Positions 25,207 to 34,544 of a DNA stretch of 64,000 bases are shown one piece after another. Positions within the stretch are counted from its first letter, which is position 1; each line of letters begins with the position of its first letter. Position numbers and translations under genes: made by a program. The notes beneath the pieces were generated by a model, which worked only from the letters and a program-made list of their open reading frames with translations, was not told the DNA's origin and did no database searches. The DNA comes from Marinoscillum sp049115815. Its GTDB lineage: Bacteria; Bacteroidota; Bacteroidia; Cytophagales; Cyclobacteriaceae. The stretch is taken from the NCBI GenBank assembly GCA_049115815.1, contig JAGDZO010000019.1:62001-126000 (forward strand). Reading direction: 5' to 3'.

Positions 25207-26164
25207 ACGAGTAGGCATTTTCGGGTTTGGTACAAAAGCCAGAGAAGTGATCAACCTTCTCCAAGACACCAGTCTGGATGTGGAGATTGCTAAAGTCTGG
25301 AAAGATTCTACCAATGCAATCAGTCCAATGAATGAAGAATTGGTGACTTATGACTCATCTGAAATCCTTCTTCATCCAGAGATTGACCTGATCATCGAAT
25401 TGGTTGATGACTCGAAATTGGCCTACGAAATAGCCAAGGAAGGCCTAAGCCAAGGCAAGGCTGTCTTTGCAACTAATATCAAAATGCTGGCCGAGCATCT
25501 TGATGAAATCATAGAATGGAGTAACAATCCGAAGCTTGATTTTAACTACGAGATTGCTGCGCGACACACTATTCCGTTTTTCCAACATTTGAGTAGCGAG
25601 AAATCGGATGACAAAATAATGAGTTTCAGAGGCATTTTGAATGGTGAAGTCAACCATGTTTTGAGCCAAATGAGGGAGCGAAATATATCTTTTGGTGAAT
25701 CCTTGAGTTTAGGACAAGCTAACGGCCGGATTAACTCCGACCTAGAGCAATTACTATCGGGTAAGCAGGATGCTTATCAATTGATCGTATTGGCAAAACA
25801 ACTACTTGGCGAAACCCAGAACGATCTGAATCAAATGCGTATAGAAAGCATCACCAACATGGAAGATCAGTTTTATGAGATGGCTGCATCTCAAGGCTTA
25901 AAGATCAAGTTGGTAGGTACAGCGAATCATAAAAATGGTCAGGTTACTTTGAAAATTCAGCCCGAGGTGCTGGCTCCAGACGATCTACTCTATGACTTAG
26001 AGCATGAAAATCTAGGCTTGGTTTTGAACTGGGAACGAGCTGGTGCTGAACTAGTAGTAAGTAAAAGCCAAATACATCCAATAATCTATGCTTTGAGTCA
26101 GCTTCTAGAGGAAATCAATAGAAAAAATCAATTGAGCGACAGTCAAATACTAAAAAGCGCATAG
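25199..26164 (+). CDS. Divergent homoserine dehydrogenase-like protein
   Basis: The 321-residue protein follows the homoserine dehydrogenase plan: an NAD(P)-fold start 'RVGIFGFGTKAREV', 'AVFATNIKMLAEH' (for the usual ATNKALLA), 'YEIAARHTIPFFQHL' (for EASVGGGIPII) and 'FRGILNGEVNHVLSQM' (for GILNGTTNYIL). The region with the conserved catalytic Asp/Lys pair reads 'LLSGKQDAYQLIVLAKQL', with Gln194 where the catalytic lysine normally sits. The third glycine of GxGxxG is Ala. It may be an altered or inactive homolog with a regulatory or partner role, or it may use other residues. It overlaps metX by 8 bp and belongs to the SAM-controlled operon. Confidence 0.72.
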   Translation: MTKRVGIFGFGTKAREVINLLQDTSLDVEIAKVWKDSTNAISPMNEELVTYDSSEILLHPEIDLIIELVDDSKLAYEIAKEGLSQGKAVFATNIKMLAEHLDEIIEWSNNPKLDFNYEIAARHTIPFFQHLSSEKSDDKIMSFRGILNGEVNHVLSQMRERNISFGESLSLGQANGRINSDLEQLLSGKQDAYQLIVLAKQLLGETQNDLNQMRIESITNMEDQFYEMAASQGLKIKLVGTANHKNGQVTLKIQPEVLAPDDLLYDLEHENLGLVLNWERAGAELVVSKSQIHPIIYALSQLLEEINRKNQLSDSQILKSA

Positions 26165-26172
26165 TTGCCTCC

Positions 26173-28959
26173 TTAATCAATATACTCACTCGGAGATCGA
26201 CCGAATCGTTTTTTGAAAACGGTAGAAAAATATCCCGGCTGCTGAAATCCTACTGCGTAGGCCACATCTGAAGCTCTGCCATAGTTATTCTTCATTAGCA
26301 GTTCTTTTGCTTTCTGTAGTCTGATCTCTTTGATAAAATTGGCAGGGGACAGTCCTGTCATCTTCCGGATATACCGATACACTTGACGTTCGCTCATGGA
26401 GGCTAAATCTGCCAATCGTGCCACATTGATATTGGTGTTTTTGATATCATCCAAGACGAATTTCTCTAGCGTCTTTATCAACTTAGTTTCGCTAGAAATC
26501 GCCTCCTCATTTGGTAATTCTGGTTTGTTTCTTTCTTGAGTATTTCTCAGAAGATTTTCAACGCGGACACTGAGTTCCTCCGGGTTAAATGGCTTAACCA
26601 GGTAGTCATCAATTCCGATTCGTAGAGTAGAAACCCTGTCTTGTTCTTCTCCTATTGCACTTATGGTGATGAAAGGGATATGTTTCCATTCTGGAGAATT
26701 TTTTACTTCGCGTGCCAATTCGATTCCATTAATCCGTGGCATCATTACGTCAGAGATTATCAAGTCAGGAGTGGTCTGCTCCATTTTTTCTAGCGCATCT
26801 TTCCCATCAACTGCCGTGATGATTTCATAGTCTTTAGAGAGTAGTTTACGAATATAGTTGCGCATATCCAGGTTGTCATCCACCACCATCAAAGTGCTCA
26901 CAGATCCTGCACTATGCTTATTGTCTTGATAATCTTCTAGGACAGGCTTAACCTCTTGGCCTTTCTCAGTATGTAGCACAAACTCCGGAGGAAAAGTAAT
27001 GGTATACTTGCTCCCTACTCCTTCCAAACTATCGACAGTCATGGTGGCTCCATGCAGGTTGACAATCTCCTGAGCCAGAACGAGCCCCACACCTATTCCT
27101 TCTCTCTGTCCCGAATTGAGCACTTCGGCATGATACTCTTTGTCAAAAACATGCCTTAGCTGAGTTTTTGACATCCCCGGTCCATTGTCCTTGACTGTCA
27201 ATTTTAGTTCTCCGTTGTGCTCAAGCGTGACATTAATTTTATCATTTGGCTCTGTTGATTCAAATGCATTGGCTATTAAATGAATAAGGACATTCTGTAT
27301 CTTATCGTGATCACCAAAGACCAAAACCGAGCTTGCCCCTTGATGATCAAAATCTACCTTGATATTGCGATCTTTTGAAAGATGTTCGAAGGTGCCAATC
27401 ACCGAGGCAATGGTATTGATCAGGTCAAATTCCATCTTATTGATTCTAATCTTTCCAGATTCCAAATTGGACAGATCCAGAATCTCATTGATGAGTTTCT
27501 GCAATCTCGTCACATTGCGATCAGCTATCTCGAGATCTTTTATCACAGGATCTTGCTTAGGCAGTGTTTCAAGTGCATGTTTTATCGGTCCTTGCACGAG
27601 AGTTAATGGTGTTCGCAGTTCGTGAGAAATATTAATGTACCACTTCGACCTTGTAGCTTCCATTTTGCGCAACTCCTCAGTCATCTTTTCAATCTTTCGA
27701 TTTTTCTCCTCCAACTCTCGGTTAGCTTTTGCTTTGACACGCTGGCTTCTCAATATCACAATGGCTCCAATCATGAAAACAATTGCTGCAGCAAGTAATA
27801 TGCTCTTTTGCTTCTTTGCCTTTTCTATCTGTTCTGAAGCACGAACCAGTTCCAGATCCTTTAATGCAAGCTCTTTCTCCCCTTTCATCAACTCATATTC
27901 GGCCGCCACCTCCTTGAGTTGCCTACTCATATCTAGATCAAAAAAAGAATCACTCTCAGCCTTGACTTTGGTGAGCATATCATAAGCCATTTGGTACTTA
28001 CCTTCTTTATAGAAAAGTTTATGCCGAATTTCATTGAGACCAAACTCCATCCCACCAATATCGTATTCTTGAGAAAGTTCTTGTGCCTTGCCTAAATAGT
28101 CTCGGACAGGGGCCAAATTCTCCATGTCCACATGAAGGTCTGCCAGATTCTGATAGACATATGCCAGTTCCACAAAATCTTTGACCTCCTTACATAATAT
28201 CTCGGCCGAGAGATAACCTTCAAGCGCTTCATTATATCGCTTTTGCTCATGATAAATAATGGCTTTTCCAAACTCAGTTTGTAGCTCCTGCATCTCCTTG
28301 GTGTTGCTCCATGATTTACATTCATCATAGATTTCCAATGCTAATTCATATTGCTTCATGGTGGTATAAAGACTTCCTAGATTTAGCAGCATATAGGCGA
28401 CACTTGCAGAATCATTGTATTGCTTTTGTATGTTAATTGCGCGTTTGTAGTTTTTTTCGGCCAATGAGTGATCTCCCAAATAAGAATATGATCCCGCGAT
28501 CACATTAAGAACATGCGCACTCTCTTGCCAGTCTTGCAATGAATCGTAGATATTCAAAGACTTGATATAGGTGGTGATAGCTGATTTTAGATGCTCTTGG
28601 TCGTAATAGACATTTCCAAGTACGTAATAGTATTTGGCCATATCTGAAGCTTCAGTTTCGTATCGCTCGAATCTTTTGATAGCCCGCTCCAAAAATACTC
28701 TCGCAGAGTCAAACTTATAATTATCAAAATAATGAATTCCCCAAGCGTAGTTAATCTTAGCAACACTTGAATCTCGCTTAGAACGAAAATAAGGTAGGCT
28801 CAAGGACCATAAACTATCTTTCGCAGCTTGATCTTCGGCATCTAAAGTATCAATGGCTTGGACCAAATCTTCCAACGGATCATCATTGGCAAAAGCCAAC
28901 TGACCACCCGAAAAAAGGATAATTAGTAACAGAAGATAGTACTTGATCAGACTAGGCAA
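26173..28959 (-). CDS. Hybrid sensor kinase: TPR, HisKA, HATPase_c, receiver and AraC HTH
   Basis: The 928-residue one-protein two-component system has a signal peptide (1-24) and periplasmic TPR repeats (about 60-330). One membrane helix (387-403) and a coiled coil (410-435) lead to a HisKA domain with H446 in 'NISHELRTPLTLV'. HATPase_c with DNGPG at 591-595 and 'GIGVGLVLAQEI' follows, then a receiver with D737 in 'LIISDVMMP' and an AraC-type DNA-binding domain (about 830-927). Hybrid regulators of this kind sense outside signals and drive nearby operons, though here with a TPR sensor rather than the usual propeller. Its target is not evident; the met operon ends 8 bp from it, convergently. 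Confidence 0.92.
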   Translation of the reverse strand: MPSLIKYYLLLLIILFSGGQLAFANDDPLEDLVQAIDTLDAEDQAAKDSLWSLSLPYFRSKRDSSVAKINYAWGIHYFDNYKFDSARVFLERAIKRFERYETEASDMAKYYYVLGNVYYDQEHLKSAITTYIKSLNIYDSLQDWQESAHVLNVIAGSYSYLGDHSLAEKNYKRAINIQKQYNDSASVAYMLLNLGSLYTTMKQYELALEIYDECKSWSNTKEMQELQTEFGKAIIYHEQKRYNEALEGYLSAEILCKEVKDFVELAYVYQNLADLHVDMENLAPVRDYLGKAQELSQEYDIGGMEFGLNEIRHKLFYKEGKYQMAYDMLTKVKAESDSFFDLDMSRQLKEVAAEYELMKGEKELALKDLELVRASEQIEKAKKQKSILLAAAIVFMIGAIVILRSQRVKAKANRELEEKNRKIEKMTEELRKMEATRSKWYINISHELRTPLTLVQGPIKHALETLPKQDPVIKDLEIADRNVTRLQKLINEILDLSNLESGKIRINKMEFDLINTIASVIGTFEHLSKDRNIKVDFDHQGASSVLVFGDHDKIQNVLIHLIANAFESTEPNDKINVTLEHNGELKLTVKDNGPGMSKTQLRHVFDKEYHAEVLNSGQREGIGVGLVLAQEIVNLHGATMTVDSLEGVGSKYTITFPPEFVLHTEKGQEVKPVLEDYQDNKHSAGSVSTLMVVDDNLDMRNYIRKLLSKDYEIITAVDGKDALEKMEQTTPDLIISDVMMPRINGIELAREVKNSPEWKHIPFITISAIGEEQDRVSTLRIGIDDYLVKPFNPEELSVRVENLLRNTQERNKPELPNEEAISSETKLIKTLEKFVLDDIKNTNINVARLADLASMSERQVYRYIRKMTGLSPANFIKEIRLQKAKELLMKNNYGRASDVAYAVGFQQPGYFSTVFKKRFGRSPSEYID

Positions 28960-29102
28960 TGGTTCGGTATTAAGGCTTCATTATAAAATTTTCAACCTAA
29001 ACGACAAGATAAATAACAATACATAGAGACGATAACATTTCAAGGCTGTACCCGTTGAATTAATTAGATAAATAAATTTTAAACGTAAAATAGAATAAAG
29101 AT

Positions 29103-29372
29103 ATGAGCGCAGGAAAAACGCTATTTACATTTATTACTGGAATTGCTGCCGGACTAGCTTTGGCTTATGCCGCTGACCCGAAAGGAAGTAAGAAAACCAT
29201 CAAAAAACTTGAGAAAGAGCTGAAAAGCACCAAAAAAATGGTGGATGAAAAATTAGAAACCTATAAGGCAGATTATACCGAAGCAGTAGATAAGTACTCT
29301 GACAAATCTAAAGGACTTATCAACCAAGCTAAGGAGCTGATCGATCAGACCAAAAAGAAGGCGACCAGCTAA
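29103..29372 (+). CDS. YtxH-domain-containing small protein
   Basis: The 89-residue product starts with a glycine-rich hydrophobic segment ('FITGIAAGLALAYAADPKGS'), followed by a long, lysine-rich amphipathic helix, the layout of YtxH/general-stress proteins. The 'AGxxAGLxLAYxxxPxSG' pattern before a 'KGSKKTIKKL' turn is typical. The N-terminal helix may insert in the inner membrane and the rest form a coiled coil. Family members are often induced by stress; the role is unknown. It is a single gene with a long terminator behind it. Confidence 0.82.
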   Translation: MSAGKTLFTFITGIAAGLALAYAADPKGSKKTIKKLEKELKSTKKMVDEKLETYKADYTEAVDKYSDKSKGLINQAKELIDQTKKKATS

Positions 29373-29396
29373 TTCCATTAGTTAGGAATTACTAAG

Positions 29397-29474
29397 AAAA
29401 GACTGGCTCAGACGCCAATTTCTGTATTGATAGCTCAATGGCAGGAATTCGGTTTTTGGGGCAGTCTTTTTTTT
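29397..29474 (+). terminator. Long-stem terminator between the YtxH gene and a hybrid kinase
   Basis: AAAAGACTG (29397-29405) pairs with CAGTCTTTT (29462-29470) and the T-run continues to 29474. The loop is long (56 nt). A smaller repeat, AATTCC/GGAATT, lies at 29371-29390. The A-rich left side may let it also end the converging kinase transcript. Confidence 0.6.
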
Positions 29475-29475
29475 A

Positions 29476-31686
29476 TTACTCGGAAATGGGTTTAAGGCTT
29501 TTGCCTAGCAAAGCCTCCATGAGTTTGTCCTGCTCGATCGGTTTGAGTAAGAACCCTGCAAAAACATTGCGCATTGGATCTTGCTGATAAGCCGTAATAT
29601 CTGCCGTCAATGCATAAATGGGTGTGGAGATCTCCAATTCCCTAATTTGCTTAGCCGCCTCAAAACCGTGCATCTTAGGCATATGAATATCCATCAAGAT
29701 GACATCAAAGTCTTTTTCAGAAGCCTTAGCAACCGCTTCCTCTCCATTACTTACCTTGGTAACTAGCACCCCATGATTGGTGAGAAGCTTCTCTGCTACC
29801 ATGGCGTTGATGAGATTATCTTCAGCGATCAAAACCTTCATTCCCTTAAGATGATTGCCCGCATAGAGAGAATACTCCCCTTTGAATACTCCTTTCTTCA
29901 GTGATAATTGAAAATAAAACCTCGAACCTTTTCCTTGTTCAGTCTCCAACTGAATATTGCTCCCATGCAGTTGCACTAGTTTTTTGACAATAGCCAGACC
30001 CAAACCCGAGCCGCCACCATTTCTGGTTACATAGGATTTCGGCTGAGAAAAGCTTTGGAAAATTTCTCCTAAGAAGTCTTCCGAAATACCTGGCCCACTA
30101 TCTGATACACTAAATTCAATCTGATCCCAATCTCCTTCTCTACTTATCTTTTTGACACTAAGGGTTACTTTTCCTTTTTCGGTGAACTTGATCGCATTGC
30201 TAATAAGATTGCCCAAGATTTGATGAAGTTTGGTGTCATCCAATTCATAGCATTCGGAGATTTCATCCTCAATATTGAGCTCCAAATCAATCCCTTTTTC
30301 TAAAGCCAGCGAGCTATAGATGTTTCGAATGGTACTAAGGAGGACGTGTAACTCTATGGGTCTTTTATCTAGCTCCACTTTGCCCGCATCCAGCTTAGAA
30401 AAGTCCAGTATATCATTGATGATCTGCAGCAGATTACTGGATGAATAACTCAGTGATTCTAGCAACTCTCTCCCAGCCATAGAGATATGCTCTTTTAGCA
30501 AAGACGTAATGGTAATCACCGCATTGAGAGGTGTCCTTATCTCATGACTCATGGTGGAAAGAAACTCTTGCTTTATTCTGGAAGATTCTTCAGCTAGATT
30601 TTTCTTTTTAAGTATATCGGCCTTTTCGCGGTTCATCTGCGCCTCCTTCTGGATGCGCTCCATATTGGTCAGGGCCTCATAACTCTCTATCACTTTTTGA
30701 GTCTGCATATTGATGACTCCTTCTTTGGCCTTGAGGTATTTTTCCAGATACGATAAAGCTTGTTCAAATTCCCCTCTTCGCTTACTTAGTTCATAAAGCA
30801 AGTAATAACTTTTGAACTCAATAATTACCAAGTTGAATTGGCCAGCAAAGTCCAGCGTTTTATGGAGCGTTTTTTCTGCTTCTTCGAGTCTTTCTTGTTC
30901 GAGATAAAGGGCCCCTAGCTTGTAGTAGCTCATACCGTTACCCAGTTTCTCACCCATCTTCTCATGAATCTTGATAGACTCTAGAAAGGTAGCCTCGGCT
31001 TTATCGTATTCCCCTTTTTTTACATAAACTTTTGCCCGCCCATAGAGCGCAAAGGCTAGCCCTCTGATATCATTAGACTCCTGCTTCATGGCTATTGATT
31101 TTTCAATCAATTCTGAAGCTGTTTCTATCTCATTACGATTGAGGTAAATCCCCGAAAGGGGATTGTAGGCGTTAGATTCAAGGTTGGTATCTCCAACTAT
31201 CTGTGCTGTTTCCACAGACTTTTGATAAGCAATGATGGCACTTTTCTCATCACCAAAGTACTCATATATGGTGCCTATCGATTTTTGTACTCGAGCTTGG
31301 TTATGATAGTCTTCCAGGTTGCGATAGATTTCCAAACAGTCTATCAAGTAGATCAGGCCCAAATGAAAATTGTCCGTCTTATAGTGGACTCCCGCGATGC
31401 TGTACTTGGCATCAGCTATGCCTTGTAAGTTTCTGGTGACTTTAAAGAGCCCAATTGCCTTTTCTCCATACTCCATGCAAAGTTCGTAATGCCCCTGGAT
31501 CATATGGAAAAGTGAAAGCTTGGAAAAGCATTGAGCAATGAGGTTAGAATCATCCAGGCTGTTGCTAATCTCCAAGGCTTGCTCGGCAAGCATTACGCTT
31601 TGCTTCAAGTCACTGATACGCACTTCGTATGCGTCATTGAGCAATTGCTCAACTTGTTGTTCGCTTGGAGATTTGGATGATTTCAA
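29476..31686 (-). CDS. Cytoplasmic TPR hybrid histidine kinase with C-terminal receiver
   Basis: The 736-residue protein has no signal peptide and no membrane helix. TPR units cover about 20-320 and a coiled coil 330-375. HisKA has H381 in 'STMSHEIRTPLNAV', HATPase_c has N497 in 'LGNLISNAIKFTEKG', the motif DSGPG at 529-533 and 'GSGLGLAIVKKL'. A receiver domain has D666 in 'VILMDIHMPKMHG' and K715 in 'GFLLKPIEQ'. It should sense an intracellular signal or protein partner through the TPRs and pass phosphate through its own receiver, probably to a separate phosphotransfer protein or regulator not seen here. It is the only soluble one of the three TPR kinases in the window. Confidence 0.9.
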   Translation of the reverse strand: MKSSKSPSEQQVEQLLNDAYEVRISDLKQSVMLAEQALEISNSLDDSNLIAQCFSKLSLFHMIQGHYELCMEYGEKAIGLFKVTRNLQGIADAKYSIAGVHYKTDNFHLGLIYLIDCLEIYRNLEDYHNQARVQKSIGTIYEYFGDEKSAIIAYQKSVETAQIVGDTNLESNAYNPLSGIYLNRNEIETASELIEKSIAMKQESNDIRGLAFALYGRAKVYVKKGEYDKAEATFLESIKIHEKMGEKLGNGMSYYKLGALYLEQERLEEAEKTLHKTLDFAGQFNLVIIEFKSYYLLYELSKRRGEFEQALSYLEKYLKAKEGVINMQTQKVIESYEALTNMERIQKEAQMNREKADILKKKNLAEESSRIKQEFLSTMSHEIRTPLNAVITITSLLKEHISMAGRELLESLSYSSSNLLQIINDILDFSKLDAGKVELDKRPIELHVLLSTIRNIYSSLALEKGIDLELNIEDEISECYELDDTKLHQILGNLISNAIKFTEKGKVTLSVKKISREGDWDQIEFSVSDSGPGISEDFLGEIFQSFSQPKSYVTRNGGGSGLGLAIVKKLVQLHGSNIQLETEQGKGSRFYFQLSLKKGVFKGEYSLYAGNHLKGMKVLIAEDNLINAMVAEKLLTNHGVLVTKVSNGEEAVAKASEKDFDVILMDIHMPKMHGFEAAKQIRELEISTPIYALTADITAYQQDPMRNVFAGFLLKPIEQDKLMEALLGKSLKPISE

Positions 31687-31921
31687 ATTAGCTGGCTAAT
31701 AATCTGATGAATCTGATCTTTAATTTAACTAAATAAATATAACTGATCACGGGCCCAATGTAATGAAGATTTTTATCCTCGGCCGCCAATTTAATTAGAG
31801 CGCCTTCATATCTGGTCATCTAGTCATTAATTGGAGTCCTATCAAATAACTAGTAATAACTTATCACTCTTTCTAAAAAACGCAAATAGAATGACTTGGG
31901 AGCTTTTGAGGTCACTAGATA

Positions 31922-31946
31922 TAAAAAAAGCCGGCAAAGCCGGCTT
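31922..31946 (-). terminator. Rho-independent terminator of lpd
   Basis: AAGCCGGC (31928-31935) pairs perfectly with GCCGGCTT (31939-31946) around an AAA loop. On the minus strand it ends in a run of T (31929-31923), 25 nt after the lpd stop. Confidence 0.88.
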
Positions 31947-31970
31947 CTTCCTAATGTGTATTTTTCTTTC

Positions 31971-33365
31971 TTAGATATGAATCACTTCATCATAAGCAGC
32001 CGCAGCTGCTTCCATGACAGCTTCACTCATAGTAGGGTGAGGATGAACCGCTTTGATGATCTCGTGACCTGTAGTCTCTAGTTTTCTAGCAGTCACAGCT
32101 TCTGCGATCATCTCAGTTACGTTCGCCCCTATCATGTGGCAACCTAACCATTCACCGTATTTGGCATCAAAGATCACTTTTACAAAACCATCTTTATGAC
32201 CAGCAGCACTGGCTTTTCCTGAAGCTGAGAATGGGAATTTACCCACTTTGATTTCATAGCCTGCTTCTTTAGCCTGCGCTTCAGTCATTCCTACAGAGGC
32301 AATCTCAGGCGAGCAATAAGTACATCCTGGTATGTTGCCGTAATCCAAAGGCTGAGGATTTTCTCCAGCTATTTTCTCCACACAGATAATTCCTTCCGCT
32401 GATGCCACGTGAGCCAAGGCTGGGCCATGTACTATATCACCAATCGCGTAGACACCATCAACATTAGTTTTGTAGTAGTCATCCACCAGCACTTTTCCTC
32501 TTTCAGTTTTTACGCCAGTTTCTTCCAGTCCAAGATTCTCCAGGTTGGTAGCCACACCTACCGCAGATAGCACTACATCACATTCCAGGATCTCTTCACC
32601 TTTCTTGGTCTTCACTGACACTTTGCAGCCTTTCCCTTTGGTATCAACCTTAGTTACCTCACTGCTTGTCATGATTTTCACACCATTCTTCTTGAAGTTT
32701 CTTTCGAGTGCTTTACTCACTTCCTCGTCTTCCACAGGGACGATTCTATCCATGAACTCCACAATAGTCACTTCTGTACCTATTGAATTGTAGAAGTACG
32801 CAAACTCAACACCGATAGCTCCAGATCCTACAACAACCATTTTCTTAGGTTGCTTGTCCATCACCATCGCCTTGCGATAGCCAATAATTTTCTCATTGTC
32901 TATTGGCATAGTTGGCAATTCTCTCGAACGACCTCCGGTTGCAAGAATAATGCTTTTTGCTAGGTAGAGGCTTTTCTTGCCTGACTCATCAGTTACCTCT
33001 ACGTTCTTGTCTTTTTTGACTTTACCGTGACCGGCTATAACGTCTATTTTGTTTTTCTTGAATAGGAATTGAATTCCCTTACTCATACCTCCAGCTACGT
33101 CACGGCTTCTCTTGACCATGCCCGCAAAATCCACATTGGCATCTTTTACATCTATCCCATAATCCTTAGCGTGAGAAATGTATTCAAATACGTTGGCACT
33201 CTTCAGCAATGCTTTTGTAGGTATACAACCCCAGTTCAAACAAATCCCTCCAAGCTCCGAGCGCTCTACTACACCCACTTTGAGGCCAAGCTGAGAGGCA
33301 CGAATAGCTGCTACATATCCACCAGGTCCACTACCGATTACTATTAAGTCGTATTGAGATGCCAT
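31971..33365 (-). CDS. lpdA: Dihydrolipoyl dehydrogenase
   Basis: The 464-residue flavoprotein is the E3 subunit of 2-oxoacid dehydrogenase complexes and the glycine cleavage system, reoxidising dihydrolipoamide with NAD+. It has the FAD motif 'VIGSGPGGYVAAIRASQLG', the redox disulfide in 'GGICLNWGCIPTKALL', the NAD motif 'VVGSGAIGVEFAYFY', the second FAD motif 'VYAIGDIVHGPALAHVAS' and the catalytic 'HPHPTMSEAVMEAA' near the C-terminus. Length and all active-site parts are normal. It stands alone between a TAGATTTG promoter element and a strong terminator. Confidence 0.96.
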   Translation of the reverse strand: MASQYDLIVIGSGPGGYVAAIRASQLGLKVGVVERSELGGICLNWGCIPTKALLKSANVFEYISHAKDYGIDVKDANVDFAGMVKRSRDVAGGMSKGIQFLFKKNKIDVIAGHGKVKKDKNVEVTDESGKKSLYLAKSIILATGGRSRELPTMPIDNEKIIGYRKAMVMDKQPKKMVVVGSGAIGVEFAYFYNSIGTEVTIVEFMDRIVPVEDEEVSKALERNFKKNGVKIMTSSEVTKVDTKGKGCKVSVKTKKGEEILECDVVLSAVGVATNLENLGLEETGVKTERGKVLVDDYYKTNVDGVYAIGDIVHGPALAHVASAEGIICVEKIAGENPQPLDYGNIPGCTYCSPEIASVGMTEAQAKEAGYEIKVGKFPFSASGKASAAGHKDGFVKVIFDAKYGEWLGCHMIGANVTEMIAEAVTARKLETTGHEIIKAVHPHPTMSEAVMEAAAAAYDEVIHI

Positions 33366-33397
33366 ATCTAATTTTTTATGTCTTTAAAATAGGAGTG

Positions 33398-33405
33398 CAA
33401 ATCTA
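33398..33405 (-). promoter_or_regulatory. -7 promoter element of lpd
   Basis: TAGATTTG on the minus strand matches TAnnTTTG and lies about 33 nt before the ATG. A TTTG (33423-33420) lies upstream but only 14 nt away, so the -33 box is uncertain. Confidence 0.4.
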
Positions 33406-33431
33406 AACCTTGAGCCTTACAAATAAAATAG

Positions 33432-34487
33432 TCAGCTAATCATACACCCGCTTTCGGACCAGAGTATTGCGTTTTTAGTAACTCGTACCAATTGGTAAAG
33501 GAAAATGAGCGCATAAGCGAATGCTTTTGCTCTTAGATAGAATCTGAATTTCTGTGCTTTTTGAAGTAATTCAATAACTACGATCCAGAAAAACGGCCAT
33601 ATTACCGAAAGATACCTTTCATGCTCTTCCAAAAATTCTCTTTGATAGTACCACCTAACGAAAATATAGGTCATGATAACTATCAAAGCCATGAATGCCT
33701 CTTTTCTTAGCCCAAAGAAGTATATGAAAGGAAAGGACAAAAGAACAAGGATTCCAACTGGCAAATGAAGCCAAGGCGACATCCATCTTCCCAAGATTTG
33801 AGCATCGTACTGTATGTTTTGAAATAAATATGCTTTATCTGGCAATTCGCCAATCATGTTCGGGAAACCGAAATTTCCATAAAATATATAAATCAGAATT
33901 CCCAAAACTAAGACCATAAGGGTTTTGAGGTAACTGGGCATTCGAACCAGTAGCAATTCATAAAAACCAATCCCCAATATGACGATCATCCCAGCCTTTC
34001 TAGCAAAAACTAAAAGAATGATTAGTGGAATAGCCCAAACCCATTTTGATAGGTGATCTCCTTGCCAGACGAGGTATCCCATGCCGATGACTAGGTAAAA
34101 GATGGATTCGGTCCATAAAAAGCTCACGCCCATTAGCATCGGTGTACTGCACGCCAGCATGACGCCAAAGAAAAACCAATCGAAGGTAGGCCACAATTGA
34201 CGAGTAGCCTTCAACCAGACCCATATAGTAGCCAGCCACAGAACAGTATTTACAATGGCAAGCCAGGTACACTTAATACCTCCTAACAAGTAAATCACAA
34301 AAATGAGCAGTTTCTGATGCCACCCATAGGCCATCAGGTACTCTATAGCTCCCATTCTCGAAAGCTGCTGAGACTGAGAGAGATAATAGTAGCTGTCTTT
34401 GGTGAGACCTAGCCCATCCGAATTGCTAATAAAAATGAAGATAGATGCTAAGCTAATAATGATTAAAATTGCATGCTTGTCTTTCAT
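33432..34487 (-). CDS. Polytopic membrane protein of unknown function
   Basis: The 351-residue protein has about nine to ten hydrophobic helices and no signal peptidase site. Conserved-looking charged spots in the loops, such as 'NSDGLGLTKDSYYYLSQS' after the first helix and 'QREFLEEHERYLSVIWPF' near the end, recall the periplasmic loops of GT-C type membrane glycosyltransferases or dolichyl-mannosyltransferase relatives. The match is only in style. It might glycosylate a lipid or protein, or be an unrelated membrane protein. It is divergent to fabG and lies 66 bp upstream of lpd on the same strand. Confidence 0.7.
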   Translation of the reverse strand: MKDKHAILIIISLASIFIFISNSDGLGLTKDSYYYLSQSQQLSRMGAIEYLMAYGWHQKLLIFVIYLLGGIKCTWLAIVNTVLWLATIWVWLKATRQLWPTFDWFFFGVMLACSTPMLMGVSFLWTESIFYLVIGMGYLVWQGDHLSKWVWAIPLIILLVFARKAGMIVILGIGFYELLLVRMPSYLKTLMVLVLGILIYIFYGNFGFPNMIGELPDKAYLFQNIQYDAQILGRWMSPWLHLPVGILVLLSFPFIYFFGLRKEAFMALIVIMTYIFVRWYYQREFLEEHERYLSVIWPFFWIVVIELLQKAQKFRFYLRAKAFAYALIFLYQLVRVTKNAILWSESGCMIS

Positions 34488-34544
34488 GACGGGCGATTAT
34501 TCGCAAGTATTAAATGATCGAGAATTAGAATTAACATCGAATAT

